Shown: positions 1-8,189, counted from the first letter of the stretch. The stretch is 64,000 bases of DNA from Amycolatopsis sp. cg9 (GCF_041346945.1 NZ_CP166850.1:6122501-6186500), one strand, 5' to 3'. A program made the numbers and translations. Notes: a model not told the origin generated them from the letters alone.

Positions 1-2376
1 AGTCCTCGCCGGCAGCGCGACTGGGACGAGTGGTACGAGCTCGTCGCGCGCTGGTTCGACGCGGAGGCTGTCGCGAAGACCCGCCACGAGGTGCTCGACG
101 GCCGGTTGTTCGTGCTCGGGCTGGGCCTTTCCGCCCCCAATCTCCTGGATGCGCTCAAGAGCGAAGGAGCCTGGACCGCGTTGATCACGGAGGTCGACGA
201 GGCCGTGGCCCCACCCGGCTCACCCGTCTGGCCCGTCCTGAACGGCGTCCGCTTCGCCCACGGCTACCGCAACGACGGCACCGGCGGCGCCGACCAGCTG
301 GACGTCCAGGGCTACGTCGACGCCGTCTGCGAAGTCATCACCGACCCCGACGTCACGCCGCCGCTGTCCATCGGCCTCTTCGGCAAGTGGGGCACCGGCA
401 AAAGCTTCTTCATGGAGAAGATGCGGGAACGGATCGCCGGCCGCGTCCCCGGCGACGACGAATTCACGGTGGTCCAGGTCCGGTTCAACGCCTGGCACTA
501 CGCGGACACGAGCCTCTGGGCGAGCCTCGCGATCGAGATCTTCGAACGCCTGGCCGACCCCGAGCCCGTCGATCCCCGTGAACGGGAGCACTGGCACCGC
601 AGTCACGGCGACGCCCACCGCGCCGAACGTGAAGCGCTGCTGTCCGAGCTCGAAACCTACCGCGACGCCAAGTCCACTTTGGACGCCGAGCGCACGCAGC
701 TGGAACACGAGCGCCGGCAGCTCGTCACCCGGCGGCGCGAGGCGGAGGAGAAGCGCGCAGCGGAGATCAAGCGGGCGCCGCTCACCGAAGTCGCCAAAGA
801 ACTCGCGAACGACCCCGAAGTCCGGGCCAAACTGCAGGACATCTCGATGGAGCTCGGGTTCGAGCCGGCCATCGACGAGCTCACCGGACTGGGCAAGGAC
901 CTCCGCACCACGGCCGGGTACCTGCCGGCGGTCTGGCGCGGGGTCCGGTTCAAGTCCTTGTTCGCGACGCTCGCCGCCGCGTTCGCCGTGCTGGCCGTGC
1001 TCACCATCGCGCTCGCCGGGCGCGGGGGAGTGGAGTGGCTCTACTCCCTGGGCGGGACCGCCGCCTCGATTGTCGGCGTCACCCAGCTGATCCGGCCCGC
1101 CGCGAAGCGGGTCAACACCGCGCTCGGGCACGTCCAGGACGCCATCCGGATCACGAGCGAAGTCCGGGAAACCCTGCGCAGCAAACGAAGCCGCGAAGAA
1201 CGCGTCCTCGACCTCAAGCTCGCCGACGCCGAACACGCCATCGCCGAGGCCACCCAGGCGATCACCGCCCTCGACGAGAAGATCGCCACGACCAAGGCCG
1301 CCGCCGAGGCGCTCTCCGTCGGGCGGAAGCTGTTCGAGTTCCTGAACGATCGCGCTTCGGGGTACCAGAAGCACCAGGGCGTGGTCGGCACGCTGCACCG
1401 CGACTTCCGCTTCCTGGACGCCCTCCTGCGCAACCACCGCCGAAGCGTCGAGGCCGGCGTCAAACCCGTCTCCCGGGTCGTGCTCTACATCGACGACCTC
1501 GACCGGTGCCCGCCGGCCAAGGTCCTCGAGGTGCTGGAAGCCGTCCACCTGCTGCTCGCGCTGGAGCTGTTCGTGGTCGTCGTCGGCGTGGACCCGCGGT
1601 GGCTGAGCAGCAGCCTGTGGCACCAGTACCGCGACCTCGCGGCCGGCGGCGATCCCCGCGCGGACGCCTACCTGCGCGGCATGCCGGTCGAATACCTGGA
1701 GAAGATCTTCCAGATCCCGTTCACCCTGCCGGAAATGGAGCCCGAAGCCTACGCCCGGCTGATCGGGAGCGTCGCGGACCTGCCGCTGCCGCCCGCGCCG
1801 GCGCCGGCGGACCCGCGGGACACGATCGACGCCGGCCGGCCGGTCGCGACCACCGGCGAAGAACGCACGCCGGTCCGGGCCCGGCTGGACGTCGAGCCCG
1901 GCTCCGCGGCCGCCGCCGGTCCGGGGGAGCGCATCGGGCTCACCGAGCCCGAGGTCGAGTTCGCCCAGCAGCTGGGCGCCCTGGTCACCAGCCCGCGGGC
2001 GGCGAAGCGGCTGATGAACACCTACCGGCTGATCCGGGCGACCCGGCACGTCGGGTCGCGATCGCGCTTCCTCGGCGGGGACGGGCGGCCGGGTGAGTTC
2101 CAGGCCGTGCTGACCCTGCTCGCGGCGGTCGCCGGCCACCCGGCGCTGGCCGACCGGCTGCTCGTCGCCCTCCAGGACGCGGACGGGGACAGCTGGGCGG
2201 GCTTCGTCGCGCAGCTGGCGGACGACACCGGGCCCGGCGAACTGACGCACGACTTCGCGGAGTGGGCGGGCCTGCACCGCGGCCTCGAAGCGAGCCTCCG
2301 GCCGGGCACGCTCGACGACCTCGGCACCTACCGGCGCTGGGGCCCGGTGATCGCGCGGTTCGGGTTCACCCTCTAG
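1..2376 (+). CDS. KAP-family P-loop NTPase, 5' end outside the window
   Basis: The reading frame is open from base 1, so the gene probably starts upstream; the first in-window start candidate is GTG at 91. A Walker A motif GKWGTGKS lies at about 382-405 and a Walker B VVLYIDDLDRC near 1477-1510, the pattern of KAP NTPases. Between them are a charged coiled-coil-like stretch (about 600-780) and two hydrophobic segments (about 955-1015 and 1035-1095), so the NTPase domain is interrupted by a membrane hairpin as is common in KAP proteins. The C-terminal part has the usual RAAKRLMNTYRLIR motif near 1996-2040. KAP NTPases are often membrane-linked STAND-like proteins, some in mobile or defence settings; the role here is unknown. 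Its last 11 bases overlap the convergent TetR gene. Confidence 0.8.
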   Translation, partial: SPRRQRDWDEWYELVARWFDAEAVAKTRHEVLDGRLFVLGLGLSAPNLLDALKSEGAWTALITEVDEAVAPPGSPVWPVLNGVRFAHGYRNDGTGGADQLDVQGYVDAVCEVITDPDVTPPLSIGLFGKWGTGKSFFMEKMRERIAGRVPGDDEFTVVQVRFNAWHYADTSLWASLAIEIFERLADPEPVDPREREHWHRSHGDAHRAEREALLSELETYRDAKSTLDAERTQLEHERRQLVTRRREAEEKRAAEIKRAPLTEVAKELANDPEVRAKLQDISMELGFEPAIDELTGLGKDLRTTAGYLPAVWRGVRFKSLFATLAAAFAVLAVLTIALAGRGGVEWLYSLGGTAASIVGVTQLIRPAAKRVNTALGHVQDAIRITSEVRETLRSKRSREERVLDLKLADAEHAIAEATQAITALDEKIATTKAAAEALSVGRKLFEFLNDRASGYQKHQGVVGTLHRDFRFLDALLRNHRRSVEAGVKPVSRVVLYIDDLDRCPPAKVLEVLEAVHLLLALELFVVVVGVDPRWLSSSLWHQYRDLAAGGDPRADAYLRGMPVEYLEKIFQIPFTLPEMEPEAYARLIGSVADLPLPPAPAPADPRDTIDAGRPVATTGEERTPVRARLDVEPGSAAAAGPGERIGLTEPEVEFAQQLGALVTSPRAAKRLMNTYRLIRATRHVGSRSRFLGGDGRPGEFQAVLTLLAAVAGHPALADRLLVALQDADGDSWAGFVAQLADDTGPGELTHDFAEWAGLHRGLEASLRPGTLDDLGTYRRWGPVIARFGFTL

Positions 2377-2968
2377 CCCGCTCGACCAGCGGCAGGAACA
2401 GCTCGTCGACGATCGCCCGGATGCGGGCGGGCGATGGCGGCTTCAGCTGCATGAGCAGGTCGTGGCGCACCAGGTCGAACGGCATTTCGAGCAGGGTGTC
2501 CGGCAACCGCTCGAGGTCGATCTCGCCGCGGTCGTGGGCGCGCCGGTAGACGGCCCGTTCGCGCGGGAGTGCCTCCACGCCCATCATCTTGGTCCGGACC
2601 TGTGCGGGGGTCAGGCCGGTGCTCGCCAGCAGCCCCGAGAACGCGGTGGCCGCGGCGATGGCGAAGAACGCGGCGCGGGTTTCGCCCAGCGCCGTCAGCC
2701 CGGCGATCAGGTCGCCGCGCAGGGTGCCGGTGTCGGGGACCGCGACCGGGTGGGTGGCGCCGTAGTGCTCGATCGCGGCCAGCACGACCTCGTCCTTGTG
2801 GGCCCAGCGGCGGTACAGCACGGCCTCGCTGGTGCGCGCGCGGACGGCGATCGACTCCATCGTCAGGCGCGCGTACCCGGTCTCGACCAGCTCGTCCCAG
2901 CCGGCGGCGAGCAGTTCGGCTTCGAGTTGCTTGCCGTGCCGTCGACGGCGGGCGGGTTCGGGGGACAC
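2366..2968 (-). CDS. TetR/AcrR-family transcriptional regulator
   Basis: A 200-residue protein with an N-terminal TetR DNA-binding domain (about residues 10-60; helix-turn-helix around TMESIAVRARTSEAVLYRRW) and a ligand-binding C-terminal half. The start is GTG at 2968. A TATCGT -10 hexamer 7 bases upstream and TTGTCA 17 bases further suggest leaderless transcription. It is divergent from the FAD monooxygenase, and the gap holds two copies of an AGAAAG-N6-CTTTCT palindrome, so it most likely represses itself and that enzyme. The ligand is unknown, probably an aromatic substrate of the neighbour. Confidence 0.88.
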   Translation of the reverse strand: MSPEPARRRRHGKQLEAELLAAGWDELVETGYARLTMESIAVRARTSEAVLYRRWAHKDEVVLAAIEHYGATHPVAVPDTGTLRGDLIAGLTALGETRAAFFAIAAATAFSGLLASTGLTPAQVRTKMMGVEALPRERAVYRRAHDRGEIDLERLPDTLLEMPFDLVRHDLLMQLKPPSPARIRAIVDELFLPLVERARG

Positions 2969-2974
2969 CCGCCC

Positions 2975-3003
2975 ACGATAGAAAGCCTTTCCTTTCTTGA
3001 CAA
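2975..3003 (-). promoter_or_regulatory. Promoter of the TetR gene
   Basis: Read on the minus strand, TTGTCA (2998-3003) and TATCGT (2975-2980) are separated by 17 bases. The predicted transcript begins at about the GTG start codon. The first TetR operator fills the spacer, so repressor binding would occlude the polymerase. Confidence 0.55.
2980..2997. promoter_or_regulatory. Operator 1 for the TetR regulator
   Basis: Palindrome AGAAAG-CCTTTC-CTTTCT in the spacer of the TetR promoter. The same half-sites with the same 6-base spacing recur at 3018-3039, which supports a dedicated operator pair. Confidence 0.6.
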
Positions 3004-3017
3004 CCTGGGCTAGCCTG

Positions 3018-3039
3018 CAAGAAAGTCATTCCTTTCTTG
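3018..3039. promoter_or_regulatory. Operator 2 for the TetR regulator
   Basis: Palindrome CAAGAAAG-TCATTC-CTTTCTTG with 8-base arms, 38 bases from operator 1 and just upstream of the monooxygenase ribosome site. It overlaps the expected start of a plus-strand transcript from TTTCCT (2988-2993) / TAGCCT (3011-3016). Confidence 0.6.
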
Positions 3040-3053
3040 TGGGAAGAGGGACG

Positions 3054-4523
3054 ATGTCACCCGAAGTGCTGATCGCCGGTGCCGGCCCGACCGGGCTCAC
3101 GCTGGCCTGCGAACTCGCTCGCGGCGGCGTCCCGTTCCGCTTGGTCGAGGCCGCCCCCGGCCCGCGGCCCGGCTCGCGCGGCAAGGGGGTCCAGCCGCGC
3201 ACGCTCGAGGTGTTCGACGACCTCGGCGTCGTCGGCCGCGTGCTCGCCCACGGCCGGCTGGCCATGCCGATCCGGTCGACCGCGCCCGGCGGCGAAGTGA
3301 CAATGAGCGGCGCCGGACCCCTGCCGGAGCACCCCGGCATCCCGTACCCGGCCGGCCTGATCACGCCCGAATGGCGGGTCGAGGAAGCACTGCGGCTGTG
3401 CCTGGCGGAACTCGGCGGCGAGGTCGAGTTCGGCACCGCGCTCGACGGCTTCGAGCAGGCGGACGACGGCGTGTCGGCGGCGCTCGTCAAGGACGGCGCG
3501 ACCGAGACGGTCACCGCGCGGTGGCTGGTGGGGTGCGACGGCGGCCACAGCGTCGTGCGCAAGCGGGCCGGGATCCCGTTCGAGGGCGAGACCCGCGACG
3601 AGGTGCGGATGATCGTCGCCGACGTCCGCGCCGAGGGGCTCGACCGCGACACCTGGCACATGTGGCGGCACGAAGAAGGGCTCGTCAACCTCTGCCCGCT
3701 GCCCTCGACCGACGTCTTCCAGTACCAGGCCTCCGTCGGGCCGGGGCAGGACGCCGGGCTCGATCTCGCGAACCTGCAGCGGATCCTCGAGCGGCGCAGC
3801 GGCCGCACCGGCATCCGCCTCGGCGAACCGGAGTGGGTTTCGCTGTGGCGCGCCAACGTCCGGCTCGCCGGCCGCTACCGCGAGGGGCGCGTGTTCCTCG
3901 CCGGCGACGCGGCGCACATCCACTCGCCGGCCGGCGGGCAGGGGATGAACACCGGCATCCAGGACGCGCACAACCTCGGCTGGAAGCTGGCGGCGGGCGC
4001 GTCACCGGTGCTGCTCGACAGCTACGAGGCCGAACGGCGGCCGGTCGCCGCGGACGTGCTCGCGCTGTCCGACGCCCGCCTCAAGCAGGCGATCGAGGAG
4101 AAGCGCGTCCCGATCCGCCGCGATGCCAGGACGACCCAGCTCGCCGTGCACTACCGCGGCTCGGCACTGGCGCGCGACGACCGCGACGAGACAGCCGCGT
4201 TGCGCGCCGGCGACCGCGCCCCGGACGCGACCGGTCTGTTGACAGTGGACGGTCCGCGCCGGCTGTTCGACCTGACCCGCGGCAGCCGCTTCACGGTGCT
4301 GGACTTCGGGTCCGCGGCCCTCCCGGCCGACCCGCGGACGTTCCGCGTGGTGGAGCGACCGGCCGGTGCCGGCGAAATCGCCGACACCGCCGGTCACCTC
4401 GCCGCGGCCTACGGCGCGACCGATCGCACCCTCGTGCTGATCCGCCCCGACGGCCACGTGGGCCTCATCTCCGACACGGGGGACGGCGAGGCGGTTCCGG
4501 CCTACCTCGCCGCGCTCCGCTAG
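3054..4523 (+). CDS. FAD-dependent aromatic-ring monooxygenase (PheA/TfdB family)
   Basis: A 489-residue flavoprotein of the class A hydroxylase family, which inserts oxygen into aromatic substrates using NAD(P)H and FAD. It shows the dinucleotide motif GAGPTGLTLACEL at the N-terminus, a CDGGHSVVRKRAGI (DG) motif near residue 160, the GDAAHIHSPAGGQGMNTGIQ motif near residue 285, and a thioredoxin-like C-terminal domain. ATG at 3054 is chosen because GGGAAGAGGG lies just upstream; a longer frame from 2997 would cross the operator. It is divergent from and probably controlled by the TetR gene. The substrate cannot be told from sequence; related enzymes detoxify rifamycin or tetracycline or hydroxylate phenols. 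Its TAG stop shares CTAG with the convergent LPMO gene. Confidence 0.88.
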   Translation: MSPEVLIAGAGPTGLTLACELARGGVPFRLVEAAPGPRPGSRGKGVQPRTLEVFDDLGVVGRVLAHGRLAMPIRSTAPGGEVTMSGAGPLPEHPGIPYPAGLITPEWRVEEALRLCLAELGGEVEFGTALDGFEQADDGVSAALVKDGATETVTARWLVGCDGGHSVVRKRAGIPFEGETRDEVRMIVADVRAEGLDRDTWHMWRHEEGLVNLCPLPSTDVFQYQASVGPGQDAGLDLANLQRILERRSGRTGIRLGEPEWVSLWRANVRLAGRYREGRVFLAGDAAHIHSPAGGQGMNTGIQDAHNLGWKLAAGASPVLLDSYEAERRPVAADVLALSDARLKQAIEEKRVPIRRDARTTQLAVHYRGSALARDDRDETAALRAGDRAPDATGLLTVDGPRRLFDLTRGSRFTVLDFGSAALPADPRTFRVVERPAGAGEIADTAGHLAAAYGATDRTLVLIRPDGHVGLISDTGDGEAVPAYLAALR

Positions 4524-5152
4524 CCGAAGTTCACGTCACTGCACCACATGTACGTCTGGTCCAGGTGCGAGGCCTGCCAGATCGTGAACACCACGTGGCG
4601 GCCCCGGTAGGCCCCGGACGTCTGGACGGTGAACGTGATGTCCTTGGCGGGGGCGTACTTCCCGGTCTGGGTGACGAGGTCGAGGTTGCCCCAGCCGAGG
4701 CGCTGGGTGGTGGGGTCGAACCCGTTCTTGCTCACGTAGACCCGGAAGTAGTCGGCGCCGTGGCTGGCCTGGTCGTACAGGTGCATCGAGAAGCTGCTGC
4801 CGAGGCTGGTCGCCTTCCAGGCACCGGGGGTGTTGAGGGAGTTGTTGCGGGACAGGGCGTTGCTGCAGAGCTGCCCGTCGGGGGTCGAGCTCTGGAAGTT
4901 GCCGCCGAGCCCGTCCCGCAGCGCGCTCATCCAGTTCCACATGGTGTCGGCGTTGGCCTGGAAAGCCTGCCAGCACATGGGGTCCTGCTGCTGCATGGCC
5001 GGGTTCGTGTGCTGGCTGCCCCAGTCCGTCCAGCACTGGTAGGCGCGGGTGGCGGGGCTGACGATGGTGCCGTGTGCCGACGCCGCCGGAGTCCAGACGA
5101 ACAGTCCGGCCAGCGTGGCGATGATCAGCGCGAAGATGCTGCACTTGCGCAT
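4520..5152 (-). CDS. Secreted lytic polysaccharide monooxygenase (AA10)
   Basis: A 210-residue precursor with a signal peptide (MRKCSIFALII... to ...ASA) and mature N-terminus HGTIVSPATRAYQCW. The exposed His1 and the second His (SHGADYF) form the copper histidine brace of AA10 enzymes, which oxidatively cleave chitin or cellulose. The conserved C-terminal YMWCSDVNF is present. There is no binding module after the catalytic domain. ATG 5152 is chosen because the signal peptide starts there; the frame continues upstream without a plausible leader. A perfect CebR-type box lies 43 bases upstream, which favours a cellulose-responsive role over chitin, but that is inference. Confidence 0.92.
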   Translation of the reverse strand: MRKCSIFALIIATLAGLFVWTPAASAHGTIVSPATRAYQCWTDWGSQHTNPAMQQQDPMCWQAFQANADTMWNWMSALRDGLGGNFQSSTPDGQLCSNALSRNNSLNTPGAWKATSLGSSFSMHLYDQASHGADYFRVYVSKNGFDPTTQRLGWGNLDLVTQTGKYAPAKDITFTVQTSGAYRGRHVVFTIWQASHLDQTYMWCSDVNFG

Positions 5153-5194
5153 GGATGGGCCTCCATTCTCGGCGATGAGCGGTGCTGATCCATG

Positions 5195-5208
5195 TGGGAG
5201 CGCTCCCA
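5195..5208. promoter_or_regulatory. CebR-like LacI-family operator
   Basis: The perfect 14-base palindrome TGGGAGCGCTCCCA upstream of the LPMO gene. This is identical to the known Streptomyces CebR site, which is relieved by cello-oligosaccharides. No cebR gene is in the window. Confidence 0.8.
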
Positions 5209-5248
5209 GTGCGGAAGGGAGCTTATCGGCGAATCGGGCAAAGTTCAA

Positions 5249-5272
5249 CCAACAGTCACGGGGAACTGTTGG
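5249..5272. promoter_or_regulatory. Inverted repeat upstream of the MarR gene
   Basis: CCAACAGT and ACTGTTGG form perfect 8-base arms around an 8-base spacer, 39 bases before the MarR start. It is a plausible autoregulatory operator. Confidence 0.45.
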
Positions 5273-5310
5273 ACTGTTCCGCACGCGAGGCGGGTCGTTA
5301 AGGTGGTGAC

Positions 5311-5766
5311 GTGGTGACCCGGGCGGAGCGGAACGCGACGGACCCCGATCTCGGCGTCCTGTCCGGCCGGCTCCTGTTCGCCGTCCAGCGGGAGCTCTTC
5401 GCCACGCTCGCCGCCCAGGGCTTCGACGACCTGAAACCCCGGCACGGCGCCGTGCTCGCGTACCTGGACGACGGCGGTGTCCGGGCGACCGAGCTGTCCC
5501 GGTCGGCCGGACAGCACAAGCAGATCATCGGGACGCTCGTCGACGAGCTGGAAGCCCTCGGCTACGTGGAACGGCGGCCCGACCCGCATGACCGGCGCGC
5601 GAAGCTGATCTGCCCCACTGCGCGGGGGCTCGCCCAGATGCGCGCGGCCGACGCGATCATGGCCGCCATCCAGCGGCGGCACGCGGAGCGCGTCGGGCCG
5701 CGGGACTACCAGGAGTTCAAGCGGGTGCTCATCGACATCACCGAGCACCAGCGCGGCCGGTCCTGA
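5311..5766 (+). CDS. MarR-family transcriptional regulator
   Basis: A 151-residue winged-helix protein: recognition region around ATELSRSAGQHKQIIGTLVDELEALGYVERRPDPHDRRAKL, with the DxRxK wing typical of MarR. The start is GTG at 5311; a GTG three bases upstream is not in the same frame. Its 3' end overlaps the convergent hydrolase gene by 29 bases. It probably controls itself and perhaps the hydrolase; no ligand can be assigned. Confidence 0.85.
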   Translation: MVTRAERNATDPDLGVLSGRLLFAVQRELFATLAAQGFDDLKPRHGAVLAYLDDGGVRATELSRSAGQHKQIIGTLVDELEALGYVERRPDPHDRRAKLICPTARGLAQMRAADAIMAAIQRRHAERVGPRDYQEFKRVLIDITEHQRGRS

Positions 5767-6892
5767 GCCCGATCCACTCGGCGACGGCCGGCCAGACCGG
5801 GTGGGCGGGGCGGACGACGTCGAAGTGGGTCCCGCCGTCGACCTCGACGTAGCGGCCCTCGCCGGCCTTCTCCGCGTAGCGGCGGCTCCAGTCGGCGGGG
5901 ACGGCCTCGTCCGCGGTGCCGTGCACGGCCAGGACCGGCACGCCCGCGTCGGCCAGTTCGAACGGCGACGCCCAGCCGCGGCGTTCCGGGTCGTGCCCGC
6001 CGAGGAGGAGCGGCACGACCCCGGCGCCCGCGGTCCCGGCGATCGGGCCCCACAGCTCCGGGCGCGTCGGTTCGGGGGCGTCCTTCGGCGGCTCGGCCGC
6101 CGGGTCGGCGAGGACGGCACCGAAGCCGGCCGCGTCGGCGGCTTCGAGGTCGAGCGCACCGGCCAAGGTCACCAGGCCGACCGGCGTGACCTTCGGGCCG
6201 GCGCCCGGCGCGGCCGGCGGGAGCACACCGCGGTGGGCCGCCCACGCGGCGAGGTGCCCGCCCGCCGAGTGCCCGAGCAACACCACGCGGCTCGTGTCGA
6301 GCGCCGGGTCCATGCCGTCGAGGGCGTCGACCGCGGCGGCGACGTCGAGGAACGTCCCGGGCCAGCCGCCGCCGGGCTCGCCGATCCGCCGGTATTCGAC
6401 GTTCCACACCGCGTACCCCCGGGCGACCAGGTCGTCGGCCACGCCGGTGAGCTGGCGGCGGTCCCAGAGCGCGGTCCAGTAGCCGCCGTGGACCAGGGTC
6501 ACGACGGGGAAGGGCCCGGTGCCCTCGGGGAGGTACAGCTCGCCCACCTGGGACGGCTCGGGGCCGTAGGCGATGGTGCGCACGCGGCGCGGGCCGTCCT
6601 CGGCGTCGTCGTAGCGCACCCCGCGCTCGGCGCCGACGAGCCCGCCGATGGTGCCGAAGAAGGCGGCGATCGCGGGCAGGTTCGCGCCCTTCGCCTTCGA
6701 CTCGTCCCACGCCGCGTCGTCGGTCCACTCGACGAAGTCCAGCCAGGTGTGCTCGTCGACGCGGACGAGGCGCGCGGAGCGGAACCCGCGCCGGTCGGCC
6801 CGGAAGGCCGCCACCATGCCCGGACGCGCGTCCAGCATCGCCTGCGTGTTCTCCGGTGCCACGGTGAAAGTGGTCATTTCGATGACGGACAT
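5738..6892 (-). CDS. Fusion of ABM-like ferredoxin-fold domain and alpha/beta hydrolase
   Basis: A 384-residue protein. Residues 1 to about 95 (MSVIEMTTFTVAPENTQAM...) resemble antibiotic-biosynthesis-monooxygenase or NIPSNAP-like ferredoxin folds. The rest is an alpha/beta hydrolase of the esterase/lipase type, with HGGYW oxyanion-hole residues, nucleophile elbow GHSAGGH, acid in HGTADEAVP and catalytic His in GGTHFDV. ATG 6892 is preferred over 6922 because AGGAG lies 8 bases upstream. A TAGTCA-N7-TGACTA palindrome lies just upstream. The substrate is unknown, and the fusion is less usual than either domain alone. Confidence 0.8.
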   Translation of the reverse strand: MSVIEMTTFTVAPENTQAMLDARPGMVAAFRADRRGFRSARLVRVDEHTWLDFVEWTDDAAWDESKAKGANLPAIAAFFGTIGGLVGAERGVRYDDAEDGPRRVRTIAYGPEPSQVGELYLPEGTGPFPVVTLVHGGYWTALWDRRQLTGVADDLVARGYAVWNVEYRRIGEPGGGWPGTFLDVAAAVDALDGMDPALDTSRVVLLGHSAGGHLAAWAAHRGVLPPAAPGAGPKVTPVGLVTLAGALDLEAADAAGFGAVLADPAAEPPKDAPEPTRPELWGPIAGTAGAGVVPLLLGGHDPERRGWASPFELADAGVPVLAVHGTADEAVPADWSRRYAEKAGEGRYVEVDGGTHFDVVRPAHPVWPAVAEWIGLRTGRAGAR

Positions 6893-6915
6893 CCCGGCTC
6901 CTCGTTCGCTCCTGA

Positions 6916-6934
6916 TAGTCAAGATTTATGACTA
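6916..6934. promoter_or_regulatory. Inverted repeat upstream of the hydrolase fusion
   Basis: TAGTCA-AGATTTA-TGACTA, 6-base arms and AT-rich centre in an otherwise GC-rich gap, 24 bases before the hydrolase start. It looks like a MarR/PadR/TetR-type operator; the nearby MarR regulator is the closest candidate. Confidence 0.45.
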
Positions 6935-7038
6935 AATGCGGCCGTCCGGCATTCCGTCGCGGCGCGGTTGCGTTTGTGTGGCACATCACACTCCCGGCGC
7001 ACCTGATGATCACGTGGTCGTCTTTCTTCGTGAGAGCA

Positions 7039-7063
7039 CTTCCGGTGAAAAGATCACCGGAAG
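7039..7063 (+). promoter_or_regulatory. Hairpin in the 5' leader of the FG-GAP-like gene
   Basis: CTTCCGGTG and CACCGGAAG are perfect 9-base arms around AAAAGAT, ending 4 bases before the GGAGGGA ribosome site. It could be a leader hairpin that modulates translation, or a protein operator. Confidence 0.4.
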
Positions 7064-7078
7064 ACGGAGGGAGATCTC

Positions 7079-7729
7079 ATGAACCGCACCGGAATCGTCC
7101 GCACCGCCGCCGTCACCGGCGTGGCCGCCGCCGCGCTGAGCCTCGCCGCCGCCGTCCCGGCGCTGGCCGCGCCCGGCCCCGTGACCACCGCGGCCGACCT
7201 CGACGGCGACGGGGAGCCGGAGACCGTCACCGCGCAGCAGACGGGGGACGACCAGCTGATCTCGGCCACGGTGCACGGCACCTACACCTCGATCCACCTG
7301 CCGGCGGACAGCCAGTTCGGCGTCGAGGCCCCGCGGGTGACCGACCTCAACGGCGACGGCCGCGCCGAGCTGGTCGTGACCCAGTCGGTCGGCGCCAACA
7401 CGACGTTCTTCTCCGCGCTGCACTTCGACGGCCGCAACCTCAGCCCCGTCGTCGGCCCGGACGGCCAGCCGTTCTCCTTCGCGGAAGGCGGCGGCGTCGC
7501 CGCCCACCTCGGCTACGGGTGCACGCCGTTCGAAGGCGGCCGCGCGGTGGTCGTCGTCGCCAGCGAGAACGACGACGTCAGCCGCCCGGCCGAGCAGTTC
7601 ACCTACTCGGGCACCCGCACGGTCTACACCCTGCGCGACGGCGCGCTGAGCGTCCAGGAGTCGACGCCGGTCACCGCCCGGCCCGCGACCGACCCGCTGC
7701 TCGCCGTGGACGAGGCCGGCTGTTCCTGA
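7079..7729 (+). CDS. Secreted protein with FG-GAP/VCBS-like calcium loops
   Basis: A 216-residue protein with a clear signal peptide ending near ALAAPG. Two calcium-loop motifs, DLDGDGEPETV (about residue 40) and DLNGDGRAELVV (about residue 92), are the DxDxDG loops of FG-GAP/VCBS beta-propeller repeats, though only two are present. A single Cys pair (C in YGCTPF and the C-terminal C) may form a disulfide after export. Start ATG 7079 with GGAGGGA upstream. No enzymatic motif is visible and the function is unknown. Confidence 0.75.
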   Translation: MNRTGIVRTAAVTGVAAAALSLAAAVPALAAPGPVTTAADLDGDGEPETVTAQQTGDDQLISATVHGTYTSIHLPADSQFGVEAPRVTDLNGDGRAELVVTQSVGANTTFFSALHFDGRNLSPVVGPDGQPFSFAEGGGVAAHLGYGCTPFEGGRAVVVVASENDDVSRPAEQFTYSGTRTVYTLRDGALSVQESTPVTARPATDPLLAVDEAGCS

Positions 7730-7796
7730 CCGGCGGCCTGGCCGGCCGGCGGCCGCCCCGGCACACTGGTCCTCCTTCGGAGCGCAGGGAGGCGCG

Positions 7797-8189
7797 ATGA
7801 TCGGGGATCTGCTGGACGTGGTGGCCGCCGGACTGGCCGCGGGCGCGGCGGCCGGGGCGAAGGACACCGCTTCGGTGGCGGTGAAGGATGCCTACGCCGG
7901 CCTCGTCGGCGGGATCCGCCGCCGGTTCGGGGCGAAGGCGGCCGAACGGCTCGAGGACGCCGCCCGCGACGACGCCGCCCCGGACAAGCACCGGCGGATC
8001 CGGGACGAGCTGGCCCGGGCCCTCGACGAGGCGGCCCTCGAGCCGGACGACGAGCTGGTCGCCGCCGCCCGCACCCTGCTCGACCGGACCGGCGGCAAGT
8101 ACACCGTCGACGTCCGCGAGTCCCAGGGCGTGCAAGTCGGCGACCACAACTCGATGACGCTGAACTTCGGCCCGCACCCGCCGCGGTGA
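7797..8189 (+). CDS. Small protein with C-terminal RHIM-like amyloid motif, candidate effector of the downstream NLR
   Basis: A 130-residue protein. Residues 5-40 are rich in Ala/Gly (DVVAAGLAAGAAAGA) and could insert in or bind membranes; residues 45-98 are predicted helical. The C-terminus has GVQVGDHNSMTLNF (111-124). The next gene begins with GVQIGDHTTQHIHL, the same motif. Paired motifs of this kind, one on an effector and one on an NLR-type receptor, are known as bacterial amyloid signalling sequences, and one class resembles mammalian RHIM. By analogy with HeLo/Bell effectors the N-terminal half may be a pore-former; that is inference. The stop overlaps the receptor start in GTGA, so translation is coupled. 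Confidence 0.75.
   Translation: MIGDLLDVVAAGLAAGAAAGAKDTASVAVKDAYAGLVGGIRRRFGAKAAERLEDAARDDAAPDKHRRIRDELARALDEAALEPDDELVAAARTLLDRTGGKYTVDVRESQGVQVGDHNSMTLNFGPHPPR

Noticed and set aside
2997..3053. Upstream extension of the FAD monooxygenase from 2997
   Set aside because: It would translate through both operators; ATG 3054 has a good ribosome site and begins just before the Rossmann motif.
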